Counted from the first letter of the stretch, positions 27,410 through 39,922 are shown. The stretch is 64,000 nucleotides of DNA from Ricinus communis (GCF_019578655.1 NC_063262.1:19289582-19353581); one strand, 5' to 3'. Translations and numbers: made by a program. The notes: generated from the sequence alone by a model not told the origin.

Positions 27410-27735
27410 TGGATAACTTCCGCTTCGGGATGAAGAATAGTGATTTTCCCACTCTGTACTTCGAGGAGTAAATTAGTTGTCTAATTCAAGATCTTCTAAT
27501 TCGAGAAGTACACTTGTTCTTTAGAACTTGAACTGATTCTCCAATTCAGGAAATAGGCTTGTGATCTTCCACTTCCGGATATATGATGATATCCCAATTC
27601 AGGGTGTAAATTGATGATCTTCCACTTTGAAAAGTAAAATAATTTTCTATTTCAGGGAATGAGCTAATCATTTTTAGCTTCGAGATGTAAACTTATGAGC
27701 TTTCGCTTTGGAAAGTAAACTGAGTATAGATCAAC
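27410..27735 (-). repeat. Diverged tandem repeat inside element C
   Basis: About eight to ten degenerate units of roughly 30-40 bp are built around gatcttccacttcgggaagt and aattcagg variants (for example near 27420, 27455, 27490, 27560, 27620, 27700). They lie in the non-coding interior of element C. Confidence 0.5.
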
Positions 27736-28189
27736 ACTTTTTGCAATTAGATTCTTATTCATCGAGCATTTTCTTTCTTTTGAGCTTTTCTTCATTTTTC
27801 TATTATAGGTTAGTAATACATATATAAGTATATAAAGATTTCATCATGCAAAAAGTAATGAGTGTGCGTGATATGCATGTTATATATAACATATAATACA
27901 TTTTTGAAAATCATTTTTTAGTTTGGATAGAGGCATTATGGTGCTCATCAACATCAATACTTTGAAAGATCAATCGCTTACTCTTCGGGCATGTGGCGTA
28001 GAGCCTAATGATCAATGTTGTAATTGATTCATATTAAAGATTTAAAAATCATGGTGACGACAGGAAGTGTACATCTAGAGATAACTCAAGCATGCGAGGA
28101 CTGAGTAATCTTGCTTGGGCTGTACTAATCCTATGATAGTTGGCTTTGCCACAATCTCATTCGGATAACAACTAAATCTCTTTTTTTTT

Positions 28190-28345
28190 CTTACTTTTAT
28201 GTCTTAATTTTTGCCTAAGCCACCCTTTTAGGTTTTCAACTTAGTAGGTTGATGTCTTAACTTTTGCCTGAGCTACTCTTTCGGGTTTTCAACTTGATCA
28301 ACCTCTATTTTTTTCTAAGTTGCCCTTTTGGGTTTTCAACTTAGC
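28190..28345 (-). repeat. About 50-bp tandem repeat of the Tat family interior
   Basis: Three units share the core ggttttcaactta preceded by a gcccttt-type block. The same units occur in reverse complement at 48895-49045 in element A, showing that element C is the same family in the opposite orientation. 27736-28189 holds nothing recognised. Confidence 0.7.
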
Positions 28346-28350
28346 ATTTT

Positions 28351-30509
28351 TGTCTGCATCCATTTTCCAGATCTATAAAGCGAGAGAATTATGGAAAATT
28401 CGATGATGAAAGTTATTGCCTTTCTCGAGTCTCGAAGATTGAGAAGGAGTGAATCCGAGAGAAGGATGGTAATCATTGGACCTAAAAATCATTTTTCTCA
28501 GAATCAATTTGGACCTAATTGATAAAAAAAATAAAGTTTGAGGGGTAAAACGGTAGTTTTCACAAGTTCAAGGATTAAATTGTTAAGATTTTCAGAACTT
28601 TTGCTCCTTAGAGCTAATCAGCTTTGTGCACAACCGAATCAACTCTACACAGAGCCGACTGGCTTAGCATAAAGCTGAATCGACTCTATATAGAGCCAAT
28701 TAGCTCCATACAGTATTGATTGACTGTTTTCTGGAACGTCGTTTATATATATTTTCGACCTAACACGCCAAAAATTGGTAAAAATAAGTTTCTCAAAGGT
28801 ATTTACGATAATTACTTGGTTTTTTAAATATATTTTTATGATTATTATTTGAAAATAAAATATTTAATCCCTGTTTATTTGATATTAATCTGATAAAGAT
28901 GAGGGATAATTATAGTCTATTTTTTAAAATAATTGAATAATTATGAGTATCTCTGAAGGTTTCCTAACCCTACTCCTATAAATAGAATAGTATGGCCTAG
29001 GTTTAGGACTAGCTACACTGATTAATATTAGAGCAAGAACTCGCAAAACTTTATAGCTACATCAATCTATACAGAAGCCCTTAGCAAGCCACTAAGGAAG
29101 AACTCCTAAATTAAGAATTCCATTAAAGAACGACAAAAACTTTTATGAAATCCCAAAAGTAAAATTGGATTCCCAACCACTCTTTGATTCAACAGCTTCC
29201 TCATCTTTTGAGACTCGTAGAATGACAAACAACGGTGACAACTTGAGGGTTCCTCTATATCCACATTATTAATATCTTTTCTCCTATTACTTCTTATACA
29301 TATTTTTATTTATAAAAACATATTAGAATTTCTTTTAATATTTGTTCCACATAATTCACATGATTAAACTAGAATTCTTTTCTGTTTAACATGTTATTTT
29401 ATTGGATTTTAAATATGACAATAAGAACACTTAAGGTTTTGAATCTGATTTAATTAGATTTTGAATTTGATTGGATAATAATATGTATTATTAAATTATA
29501 TTTCCATTCTTTTATTAGATTTACATGTTCTAACTGGAATTTTTAATCTCTATACATATGAAAATCGGTTCTAGGCGCGATAAATCAAAGAAAATTATTG
29601 AAAGCCACCTGAAGCCCCCTAAAGCCGATCGGCTTTGCACAGAGCCAATTGAATCTTCACTAATCTAGGCTAATTTTCAAGTTTTTTTTATATGCATTTT
29701 TGGCAATTTCATGTACTGTAACTTAGTTTTAGGGTTTTCTTTCTAAATTTTTGGTTGTGGGCGGGTTGTAATAGCTAGATTTACTTTCTGCTCTCTATTT
29801 TTGCTTTATCTCTGATAGATGCTAAATATCTGCTACGTGATTGTCTAATTAAAATTGGCATATAGAGAGTAGGCCTTAAAATTAGATTTGGCATGAAAAC
29901 TATAGTCCATTAGGTTAATTAGATGGTAATTGCGCCTTAAAATCAACATAGACTTAATGGGTTATGTCTTGCTTTAATTTAGTTAAATTGGGCAATATTA
30001 GCTTTAAGATCACCAAATTGGGCCTTTTCATATAAAGTAATCTATTAGGCTTAAAGGCTGAAAATTAAAGTATATTTTGTAAATGGGCAAGACTAAGTGG
30101 GCCTTGTATATAACTAATTAGTAAGTTAAGTTAATAATTTTGAGTATGGGTTAGGCTTTGATAAAATGGACCAGATTTAGATGGATCTCACATGTTGTAT
30201 TACTTGATGTGTAGAAATATTTATGTTGCATTTATAGGGATTGACACGTTAAACAATAAAATTAAAGATAAATATATATAAATAAGAAAGTTGGCTTCTG
30301 GATCCATCTCTCAATTTGTGATGTAAGCTTCCTTATAGAATCGAGAAATGCTATTCATTAGTAAAAAGTGTCATGATTACCCGGGTGGCGACTCCCATTT
30401 CTGTACTAGTCTCTATGACTAGTTAGAATATTTCCGATTAGGTTGAAAAGCCTTGCACTGTCATAGTCGCTAAAAATACTTGGGTGCACGCCCGAAATCA
30501 TCGCCCACA
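28351..30509 (+). mobile_element. Solo Tat-family LTR (copy c), 2159 bp, perfect 5-bp TSD
   Basis: Begins TGTCTGCATCC and ends CATCGCCCACA, flanked by atttt at 28346-28350 and atttt at 30510-30514. Removing it rejoins the element C interior (cttagcatttt | cttttctttat), which matches the rc of 48790-48910 in element A. It has a textbook TATA box (cctataaatagaatag at 28976-28991). Palindromic agccga/tcggct repeats lie at 28609-28730 and near 29620-29660. Confidence 0.88.
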
Positions 30510-30514
30510 ATTTT

Positions 30515-31639
30515 CTTTTCTTTATACTTTTATTTTTTCTTTTTCCAGATTTGGTTATTGAGTACTCACAGGCTTTTTTGTCAATGCTTACAGTTGATTC
30601 TATTGATTCTCAAGACTTCCATTTAGACACGATTTGTTGAGTTAAAGTTGATAAACTCTGGCTCTATTGATTCATTGAGCGTGATGTCGCGATTGATGAA
30701 GACTTGAGTACTATAAATTCTTGGATTTTTCAGCAAGAACACCAGAATCAAAGTCGAAGAAAAATAATCCTGCTTTTGTTTAAATCTTATAGATTCTACT
30801 TCTGATTTTGAATTCTCTTTTTAGTAGTGCACAAGCAATGAAAGTTGATGTGCAAGTTTGATAAAAATTCTAATTAAATTTTTTTCGTTTAATAAGGGCA
30901 CAAATGGGTACATTTTCTATTTCACATAATATTACTTTTGTTATCGCCTAGTCCATTCGAATTTTCTAGTCGAATATTTTCTCACTTTATTTGCTTAACT
31001 TTAACTGACTAGCCTGTATAGGTCCTTTAGTCAGCATGATTTGTCTTTGTATGTTTATATTTTTGCTTTGTTTTTTCATGATAGTATCTCAAATAGCCCA
31101 AATTGACTTGTAAACTTATTTCCCCTGAGATTTAAGCTCCCTTTAGTATCTTCAAGCATAGTCTTTTCTTTCTCATATAAAATTCCTTTTGGAGTCAGAT
31201 GTAATCAGCCTTGCATATTTTATGTCTAGAGCACCAATCTTTAATCACTTCTATCTTCGAAGGTCCTTTTGTTCTCAAGGTTATTATATGATGAGGGATG
31301 AACCCGGCCTTCTTGCTTTGCCCTCAATGTGTTGAATGACTACACTACCTTGAATTCAATCTTGCATGCCAAATACTATCTCCTTTTTCTTTTCTTTTTT
31401 TCTATTCTCTCACTTTTTCACTCTTCAAGAGTTATATTATGTGTAGTAGAAATATACAAAGGATAGTCATTTGTGTCCAAATTAAATAAACCAATTTGAA
31501 TTGAATCAAATTAAACATGCTCATGTAGTAATCATTGTAATGCATAATCCACTAAGATAAACATCACATAAGCAAAACCAAAGTTTATGTCATCGATCCT
31601 AGAAACAAAACCATGCCTTTGTTTTAAAACAAATTGACA
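30515..31639 (-). other. Non-coding interior of element C
   Basis: The first part continues the tandem-repeat region (its T/C-rich tract matches rc of 48840-48900). The rest has no recognisable domain. No protease, RT or integrase motif is visible between this and the gag remnant, so the pol region appears to be missing. Confidence 0.45.
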
Positions 31640-32266
31640 GTTGAATCTTGTGAAGCTTCATCATTTTCAAATGGTAGATCTTCGATCTCTCTAGCTTGAT
31701 ATTTTTCCACGTATCCTCCAGCTCTAGCATTTTCAATCTCTTCTACTTGTAAGCCATTATCATACAAGCCCGCAAATGTCTTGGGCCATCATTTGCAGCT
31801 TTTCATTGAAGATGGGAGAACATTTCAGTTATTATTCAAACTTGATCCTTTTTAGAAGACTTGTTCTTCATTAAAATTGCTTTGTTTCTTCATCTAGCCA
31901 AGAAGTCAGAAAAAGACTCATTGAATTTTTGCCTTGTTGATTCTAAATCCCTTATAGGGACTTCTAAGTGAGCATTATAGTCATATTGTTGCACAAAAGT
32001 ATTACAAAGCTTTCTCCAATCAGACTTGATGGGCCTTTTTAACCCATGGTACTAGTTCACAGCTAGCCTTTCTAATGAGAGTACAAACAACTTGATGATT
32101 TAGGTCCTACTCGAATGAGTAGTACTCATGATAGTAGCTTATTACTTCAAGAGCACCTTTGATAGTAATTGAGTTATGGATGTAACCAGGTGTGTTGTAT
32201 CTTAGTCCTTTATATAGGGTTTGAGGTCTTCTTGTCCTACTCAAAGTAGGACAGTATCAACATGAT
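31640..32266 (-). pseudogene. gag fragment of element C
   Basis: Minus-strand translation gives IIKLFVLSLERLAVN, then a WRKLCNTFVQQYDYNAHLEV block, IRDLEST and ILMKNKSS. These line up with the element A gag at 42060-42330 (IVKLFLLSLEGLAVN, IRDLEST, LMKNKPS). Stops and shifts are present. The gag N-terminal part ends abruptly at 32266, where LTR copy d in the other orientation begins. Confidence 0.75.
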
Positions 32267-33868
32267 GAGAGTTACTGCCTTTCTCGAGTATTAGGAGATT
32301 AAGAAAGGGCGAATCAGAGTAAGGGCTGAGAATAATTGGACTTAAAATTACTTTTCTAGAATCAATTTGGACCCAATTGATAGAAAAATTAAGTTTAATG
32401 GGTGAAACGACAGTTTTTTCCAGTTTATGGACTAAAGTAATAAAAATTTTGAAACTTTTGCCCTTTAGAGCCCATCGGCTCTACATACAGTTGAATTAGC
32501 TCTACACATAGCCGATTAGCTGAGCATAGAGCCGACCGGCTCTACACAGTATTGATTGGCTATTTTTCGAAATTTGACGCTGCTTCACATGTTTTTGCCC
32601 TAAAACACCAAAATGGTTAAAAAGAGTTTGTAAAAGATATTTATGATAATTATTGGGACTTTTAAAATATTTATTGATAATTGATTGATTTAAAAGATTT
32701 TATTTTATTTTATGAGATATTAATCTGATATGAGAAAAGATAATCGACTAAAATAATTGAACATTTATCTATTTCTTTAGAAATTTTTCTAATCCTACTC
32801 CTATAAATAGAATAATATGGCCTAGGTTTAGGGTTACATCCATGAATTAATTATGAGAGCTACATTCCTTAAGGCATTCTTTAAGCTCCACTCTTATTTA
32901 TTTCACTTAGATTTCTAGGATTGCATGATTAAGATTTGGAATCTGCTTTGGAGTGTTATTTTCACTTACCATCGACTTTGATTTCTAAGGTTTGCATGTT
33001 TTTAGGTTTTTAATTGTTTAATTCCTTATTTTACGTTGTTTACTCAATTCTATATATTCTAATTGAATTTTATATTCTTTGTGCATGTAAAAATTGGCTT
33101 CTAGGAGTGAAAAGATGAAGAAATCTGCAGAAAGTCCAATCCGACCCTCCAGAGTTGATCGATTATGTGCACTTGTAATAGCTAGATTTTATTTTCTACA
33201 CTTTTATTTTTACTTTATGCTTGATAAATGTCAAATATCTGTAAAGTGATTGCCTAATTAAAATCCGAACATTTAGCCCTAGTTAACAATTGGACCTAAC
33301 ATGAAAATTGTAGTCCATTAGGCTAATCAAATGATAAATTGTGCTAAACTTGAAATCAATATAGACTTAGTAGGCTTTACCATGCTTTAATCATAATTAA
33401 TTGGGCTACATTAGATTTAAGATCAGTCAATTAGACTTTAGCATCAAAAAATAGTCCATTTAGACTTAAAGACTTGGAATTAAAGCATAACTAATTAGTA
33501 AAATAGGTTAAGTAAATCTGGCTTGGGCTTAAAGAAAATGGGCTAGACTTAGGTGGACCTCACATGTTGTAGTGCTTGATAAGTAGAAATATAATTATTG
33601 CATTTATAGGGATTAGCATGTTAAACAATAAAATTAAAGACAAAGAAGGAAGTTAGCTTTTGGATCTATCTCTGAATTTATGGCGTAAGCTTTCTTATGG
33701 AATCGAGAAACGTTGCGTATTAGTAAGAGTGTCCGGTGAATTACCCGGGTAGCGACTCACATCTCCACGCTAGTCTTTGTAACTAGTTAGCGTGTTCTTG
33801 ATTAAGCTAAAAATCTTTGCAGTGTTGTAGTCGTTAAAGATACTTGGGCGCAAGCCCGAACCCCTACA
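32267..33868 (+). repeat. Tat-family LTR (copy d), truncated 5' LTR of element A
   Basis: Compared with copy e it lacks roughly the first 50 bases (it starts at the equivalent of gatgaaagttatt) and some interior sequence. It retains the TATA box (cctataaatagaataat near 32804) and ends gcccgaacccctaca. It is followed at once by tgctgacaccactaggga, a plausible decayed primer-binding site of the TGGCGAC-type found in Tat elements. Confidence 0.8.
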
Positions 33869-33886
33869 TGCTGACACCACTAGGGA
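33869..33886 (+). promoter_or_regulatory. Probable primer-binding site of element A
   Basis: tgctgacaccactaggga directly abuts the 5' LTR. Plant Tat elements often carry a PBS like tggcgac-ccactgggga, complementary to a tRNA-Arg; this copy differs at several bases. Confidence 0.4.
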
Positions 33887-34672
33887 TAAGAGAAGTTGAT
33901 TCCAGTGTATGTTTATCTTTAATTTTATTATTTAACGAGTGATTCTTACATCACTACACCATTATCACACATTGTGTACTTTGGTCCCTATAGCCCCGAT
34001 GGTGTCGGTGAGTGGTTCTTTAATTTGACTCGAACCTAGAAATTGCGACACCGGCTAACCATAACTCATAAATAATGAGTGAATTTCCTTTGTCGTATGG
34101 ACTCTTAAGTGGGGTGACAAGCCAACGAAGAACACTTTTACTTGTGGGAGCCTTTGATCCTTATCCAAGACTTAACTCACGGTAATAACAATAATAATCT
34201 CCCATAGGAATCATATTGGCTGCTATTTGAGATGTTTCTCCTTATAAGTACTTAAAGCCCACATATTAGAAAGTCTTGGCCTAAGAACATGTGGAATCAA
34301 GCCCTAGGCAAAAAATATGCTAGCTTTTATACTTATATTGAGAAACATTGCCTTATCTGTTTCATTTGCTTTAAAAGTTTACGGCTTGCGCCTTGGGCCT
34401 AATATCTCTTATTGATAGAAAGCCCAGACCAAAAGCCCCAGGGAGGAAAGAAAGACTTATCATGAGCCACGTGCAAGAGCAATAAGGTTGGAAGGATGAT
34501 TTGTATATTATGTGTGCTAACTTTTTCTCTTATGTCTTTTTGCATAGCACAAGCATCATGCATCTCATGCATCGCATGCATCATACTAACCTTTTATTTT
34601 TTAGTCATTTAGACACTCCTTTGGGTTGGAAGAAGCAAGATAGTGGAAGGCTGGACAAAATATCTATCTCAC
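33887..34672 (+). other. 5' leader of element A
   Basis: Untranslated leader between the primer site and the gag start. It contains a short inverted pair around ggtgtcggtgag (about 33998) and gcgacaccggct (about 34049). No coding potential; the 61-residue minus ORF here is chance. The gag start (gggttggaagaagc, from about 34620) is cut by element B at 34678. Confidence 0.5.
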
Positions 34673-34677
34673 CAAGG

Positions 34678-35439
34678 TGATGGGAATTGTAGGTTTCATC
34701 AATTAACTCCCCAATAGTAAAAATACTATGATAAGTTGAATTAGAAGAAAATTAGAAATTACCAATTTAATCCACAAATTCGGATCGTTCAAAGATTGAA
34801 GTAAGAAGATGGATGCTACTTAACCCCTTTACCAACAAGGATAAAGATACTAAGATAGACTTTGAATTTCCTCTTATGCCACAAACAAGAATGTTTGATA
34901 AATAACAAGAAAACAAAGATTTAGATTTTGACACCACAAGCTAGAATAAAGCTTGATAAGTCACAAAGTTCAAGCAAGAAATTAAAGACAAAATTCCTCA
35001 CAATAAAACTCAAACAAAATTTCATATATCAAATTCAATCATGCTCTAAAAGAAAGAGAAAAGGACTTGTTTATATAGAGTACAAGTCCATGCACACACT
35101 ACTAAATAGACTCACACACATAGGATTACTTTTACTCTTAAATGGCCTTAGTAACTACTATCCACACTAATAGCCATTACTTGGTATTGATTACCCCATT
35201 AACTTGTATATGGTGGCTACATGTACCCTAATTGTTATTAACATGAAAACAAGTTAAATATTATTCCTTGGGCCTCCATGGATGCCTTATTGGGTTAAAG
35301 TTCTTGGGCTTTCCAAATGTCCCTAATTAAACCCAATATGGATTGTTGAAGCTTCTTGGATTTGGACCTTATGATTGGGCCTTCTTGTACTATTAATGGA
35401 TCTTGGATCTCTTTAAGCTTTGAACTTGGATTCACATCA
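34678..35439 (-). repeat. 3' LTR of element B (762 bp)
   Basis: On the plus strand it runs tgatgggaattg...ggattcacatca. It is bounded outside by caagg (34673-34677) and inside by ttccccctttcttc, the complement of the polypurine tract. It differs from the other LTR (40652-41415) by 11 substitutions (10 of them transitions) and two single-base indels. Confidence 0.95.
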
Positions 35440-36259
35440 TTCCCCCTTTCTTCAGAAGGATTTGTCCACAAATCAGCTCCATCATCTTCATCACCTACAT
35501 CAAACAAAGACAAGTCACTAACATTGAAAGTAGCATTAACATTGCCATACTCACTTGGAAGTTCTAGCTTGTAGGCATTGTTGTTGATGCGTTGAAGCAC
35601 TCTAAAAGGACCATCTCCTCTTGGCATAAGCTTTGATTTCCTTTGGTTAGGAAATCTTTCCTTCCTCAAGTGCACCCACACCCAATCTCCAGGCTCAAAA
35701 ATGACCTGCTTCCTCCTTTTGTTGTGTTGCTTTTCATATTGGAGTGTTTTCTTCTCAATGTTTGCATGCACCTTCTCATGCAAAGTCTTTATGAATTCAG
35801 CTTTTTGTTTCCCCTCTAAATTAGCTTTGTCCAATGGTAATGGTAGCAAATCTAATGGAGTCAATGGATTGAATCCATACACAACTTCAAAGGGTGAGCA
35901 ATTTGTTGAACCATGCACACTCCTATTGTAAGCAAATTCCACATGTGGCAAACATTCTTTCTAATTCTTCAGATTTCTTTGGATGAGAGCCCTCAAAGTG
36001 TTGCAAGTGTCCTATTGACCACCTCTGTTTGTCCATCCGTTTGCGGATGACAAGTTGTAGAATACAAAAGCTTTGTCCCCATCTTTCCCCAAAGAGTCTT
36101 CCAAAAGTGACTTAGGAATTTGACATCCCTATCACTCACAATGGTCCTTGGCACTCCATGCAACCTTACAATCTCCTTGAAGAATAGATTCGCAATATGG
36201 GTTGCATCATCTGTCTTGTGACATGGAATGAAATGTGCCATTTTACTAAACCTATCCAC
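35295..36259 (-). pseudogene. Element B integrase (core and C-terminal part)
   Basis: Two ORFs (36259-35993 and 35951-35295) encode the integrase catalytic core (VDRFSKM-like start, VSDRD, then the TDGQTE motif with the catalytic Glu) and the C-terminal DNA-binding part (GDWVWVHLRKERFP, then NVSDLSLFDVG). The final segment, with RSKSKKLQQ, lies within the 3' LTR (35439-35295). No classical chromodomain is visible; CRM elements instead carry a CR-type tail at this spot. A frameshift near 36000 and an in-frame TAG near 35960 separate the two halves. Confidence 0.85.
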
Positions 36260-36816
36260 AACAACAAAAATAGAATCTCTCCCTCCTTGGACCTAGGTAA
36301 TCCTAAAACAAAGTCCATAGAAATGTCTACCCAAGGCTCATTTGGTATGGGAAGAGGTGTATACAAACCATGAGGCATTGCTTTGGATTTGGCTTGTTTG
36401 CAAGTAATGCATTTCTCATAAATTCTCTCAACATCCCTTTTCATGTGTGGCCAAAAGAAATGGTCACCCAACATATCCAAAGTTTTCTTAATCCCAAAAT
36501 GTCCCATTAAACCTCCACTATGTGCCTCTCTCACAAGTAACTCTCTCAAAGAACTTTGTGGCACACACAATTTGTTTTCCCGAAAAAGAAAACCATCAAA
36601 CTTATAGAACTTATCAAAACCCCCTTTCTCACATACCCCATAAACATTAGCAAAATCAGGATCATTAGAATACAGATCTTTTATGTATTCAAATCCTAAT
36701 AATTTTGCATCAAGTTTAGAGATCAAGGCATACCTTCTTGACAATGCATCGGCCACCACATTTTCTTTCCCTTGCTTGTACTTAATGATGTATGGAAAGG
36801 ATTCAATGAATTCCAC
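36166..36816 (-). pseudogene. Element B RNase H end and integrase zinc-binding domain
   Basis: The ORF opens inside the RNase H tail ([16 protein letters not shown]), passes a linker, then shows the HHCC zinc finger (H-x-GHFG...C-x2-C, around HFGIKKTL and CITCKQAK) and the beginning of the catalytic core ([11 protein letters not shown], first catalytic Asp). It goes out of frame near 36285, where the sequence continues in the next ORF; upstream another shift near 36860 parts it from the RNase H body. Confidence 0.85.
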
Positions 36817-36959
36817 CCATTTTGCATGTCTCTTGTTGAGCTTTCCTTGTCCTTTCGAGATACTTCAAGGACTCATGGTCGATGTGAATTATGAATTCTT
36901 TGTAGCCAAGGTAATGCTGCCATGTCTTTAGAACCCTCACTAATGCATAGAACTCCTTG

Positions 36960-38096
36960 TCATATGTAGGGTAGTTTAGACTTGCTCCACTTAGCTTTTC
37001 GGCTAAAGAATGCTATGGGCTTGCCTTCTTGCATCAAAACTCCTCCAATACCTATGCCACTTGCATCACACTCAATCTCAAAAGGTTTAGTAAAATTTGG
37101 CAAAGATAACAAGGGTGCAGAACTTAATTTGTCTTTTAGCAAGTTAAAAGCCTCATCTTGTTCAATTCCCCACTTAAAACCAACATTCTTTTTTATGCAT
37201 TCAGCTAAAGGTGCAGCTATGGTAGAAAAATTCTTAATGAACCTTCTATAAAAGCTAGCTAAACCATGAAAGCTTCTTACATCACTTACACTTGTGGGTG
37301 TTGGCCATTCTCTAATTACTTTTACCTTTTCTTGATCAATATGAATACCCTTGTCATTGACAATATATCCAAGAAAAGTAATTTCATTAGTGTAAAAACA
37401 ACATTTCTTTAAATTAGCATACAACTTCTCTTCTCTAAGCACATCAAAAACACAAGTCAAATGTTGTACATGCTCATCTAAATTTTTGCTATAAACCAAG
37501 ATATCATCAAAATAGACAACAACAAATTTGCCTATGAATGCTTTTAAAACATGATTCATCAACCTCATGAAAGTGCTTGGTGCATTAGTTAAACCAAAAG
37601 GCATTACTAACCACTCATATAAACCATGTTTAGTTTTAAAATCTGTTTTCCATTCATCACCTTCTCTCATTCTAATTTGATGATAACCAGATTTCAAATC
37701 AATTTTTGAAAATAAATATGAACCATGCAATTCATCCAACATGTCATCTAGCCTAGGAATGGGATGTCTATACTTCACCGTGATTTTGTTGATGGCACGA
37801 CAATCAACACACATCCTCCAAGTTCCATCTTTCTTAGGCACTAACAAGACGGGTATGGCACATGGACTCATGCTTTCATAAACATAACCCTTCTCCATAA
37901 GCTCACTCACTTGCTTTTCGATTTCCTTGGTCTCCTCTGGATTACATCTATATGCTGGTCTATTTGGAATGCTTGCTCCGGATATGAAATCAATTTGGTG
38001 CTCAATGCCTCTTTTAGGTGGCAAACCATTTGGAATTTCTTTCGGAAATAAATCTTCATAAACCTGCAAAAGATTAACAACAACACTGGCAAACAA
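36960..38096 (-). pseudogene. Element B reverse transcriptase and RNase H
   Basis: 378 residues with chromovirus RT signatures in order: a Pro-rich lead ([15 protein letters not shown]), [16 protein letters not shown], the [10 protein letters not shown] block, the catalytic YFDD at about 37500-37530, FLGYIV, and the RNase H start with a DASG motif. RT itself is uninterrupted and keeps its catalytic Asp residues. A one-base shift near 38095 separates it from gag-protease, and another near 37005 ends the ORF within RNase H. Confidence 0.92.
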
Positions 38097-38099
38097 TTG

Positions 38100-39922
38100 G
38101 TTATTTCGTTAGAAATATGCAAAATCTCCTTGTACATAAGTATAAGCATGTGTTGCCTCAAAAGCATAGCTTCCTTCACATCACTCATTTTTGCATAAAC
38201 ACTCATTTTTCTTTCATTTGAACCTTCCTTGTTTTCTCTCACCTTGTGTTTCCCATTTTGGTCAAGAGAATTGGAATTTTTAGGTTCACTCATCTCACCT
38301 TTTTCTTTACTCTCAAAGGTTTCCCTTCCCAAAGAGTTTCCCAATGAAGAACCCATTTCTTCATATTGTTGCTTGATGCGCATTTGGTCTTCAAAAATCT
38401 GTTTTGGAGTTAATGGTCTAAGGTTAAACCTTTTTCCATCCATAGTCAAAGTATACATATTTTTGAATCCATCATGACTAGCCCTTCTATCATATTGCCA
38501 AGGTCTCCCCAACAACATATGTCCGGCCAACATTGGCAACACATCACACAACACCTCATCCTTATATCTACCAATTTGAAACGAAACTAAAACTTGCTTA
38601 TTTACCTTTACAACTCCACTTTCATTAAGCCATTGCAACTTGTATGGTCTTGGGTGCTTGGTAGTAGGCAACTTCAATTTCTCCACTAGCAAAATGCTTG
38701 CTACATTGGTACAACTTCCACTATCCACAATCATGTTACACAACTTGTTAGAAATCAAACAATGAGTATGAAACAAATTTTCCCTTTGCTCCCTATGGAC
38801 ATCATGTTTATTTTGCAAACTCAATGTTCTTTGAACAACAAGATTATATCCCTTAGCACATTCAACATCACTACAATCTTCTAAAGAAGGCATATCATCA
38901 TCACTATCCCCCTCACTCTCCGACTCAATATCACCATTCGTTAGAATCATAGCTTTCTTATTTGGACATTCCCTAGCGATGTGCCCATGTCCCAAACACT
39001 TAAAACATTTGATTCCCCTAGTTTGGGCTGGTTGATTCTCACCCTTTCCCTTATTACCCAAGTCAATTTTAGGTTTAGTTTCTTCCACTTTTAACTTAGT
39101 AAAAGGTTTATCATCCTTTTTCCCCCAAGAAGTTTTCCAAGAAGAAGAAGAACCCATATTTGGTTTAGAATCATACCTCTTTCTTTTCAATTGCCTTTCC
39201 ACTTTCATGGCCAAATTCACCATATCTTCAATCTCCACATAATGTTGTAAATCAACAACATTAGCAATGTCTTTGTTTAGCCCTCTCAAGAACCTTGCCA
39301 TGGTAGCTTCACGATCTTCTATCACATTTGCTCTAATCATAGCTTTCTCCATTTCTTTGTGATACTCCTCCATACTCATGGATCCTTGAATTAGAGTTTG
39401 TAATCTTTGATGAAGCTCTCTGTAGTAGTGGCTTGGAACAAACCTCTTTCTCATGATTTGCTTCATTTCTCTCCAAGACTCTACGGGTCTTTCTCCATAT
39501 CTACGTCTTTTCTTGCAAAATTGATCCCACCAAACAATTGCATAATCACTAAACTCAATAGCGGCAAGTTTTACCTTTTTCTCCTCCGAATAATTATGAC
39601 ATTCGAAGATGAGTTCCACTTTCCTCTCCCATTCAAGGTACACATCTGGATCATTTCTTCCTTGGAATGAAGGAATCTTCATTTTGATGCTTCCAAGGTT
39701 GCGATCAACATCATCATTTGGATGTCTTCTCCTAGCTTGTCTCCTAGGATTGATTCGTTGTCCCAACAAGGTGACTTGATCATCATCCAAATCATCCTCT
39801 CCTTCATAGTCCTCTTGATCAATTGGTGGATGTCTCCTTTGTCTAGGCTCTCCATGTAATTGGTTAAGGATGCCATCATGCTTCTCTAATTTTTCATTGA
39901 CTCCCGCCATCATACTAAACAT
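38100..39922 (-). pseudogene. Element B gag and protease
   Basis: A long open frame. It has an acidic and basic N-terminal region, the retrotransposon gag domain (YLEWERKVELIF ... DYAIVWWDQ ... RFVPSHYYREL, about residues 90-240), a CCHC zinc knuckle (C-x2-C-x4-H-x4-C in CFKCLGHGHIAREC, near 38960-39010) and the aspartic protease active site VDSGS (near 38715-38730). The frame runs on out of phase past about 38100. The first Met used lies near the expected gag start; the primer-binding site is about 700 bp upstream. Confidence 0.9.

Noticed and set aside
28190..28345. Possible CRISPR-like array
   Set aside because: Units are diverged, only three, without unique spacers, in plant nuclear DNA; they are a retrotransposon tandem repeat also found at 48895-49045.
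38229..39670. Plus-strand ORFs over element B gag
   Set aside because: Antisense shadows of a long, recognisable gag-protease frame.
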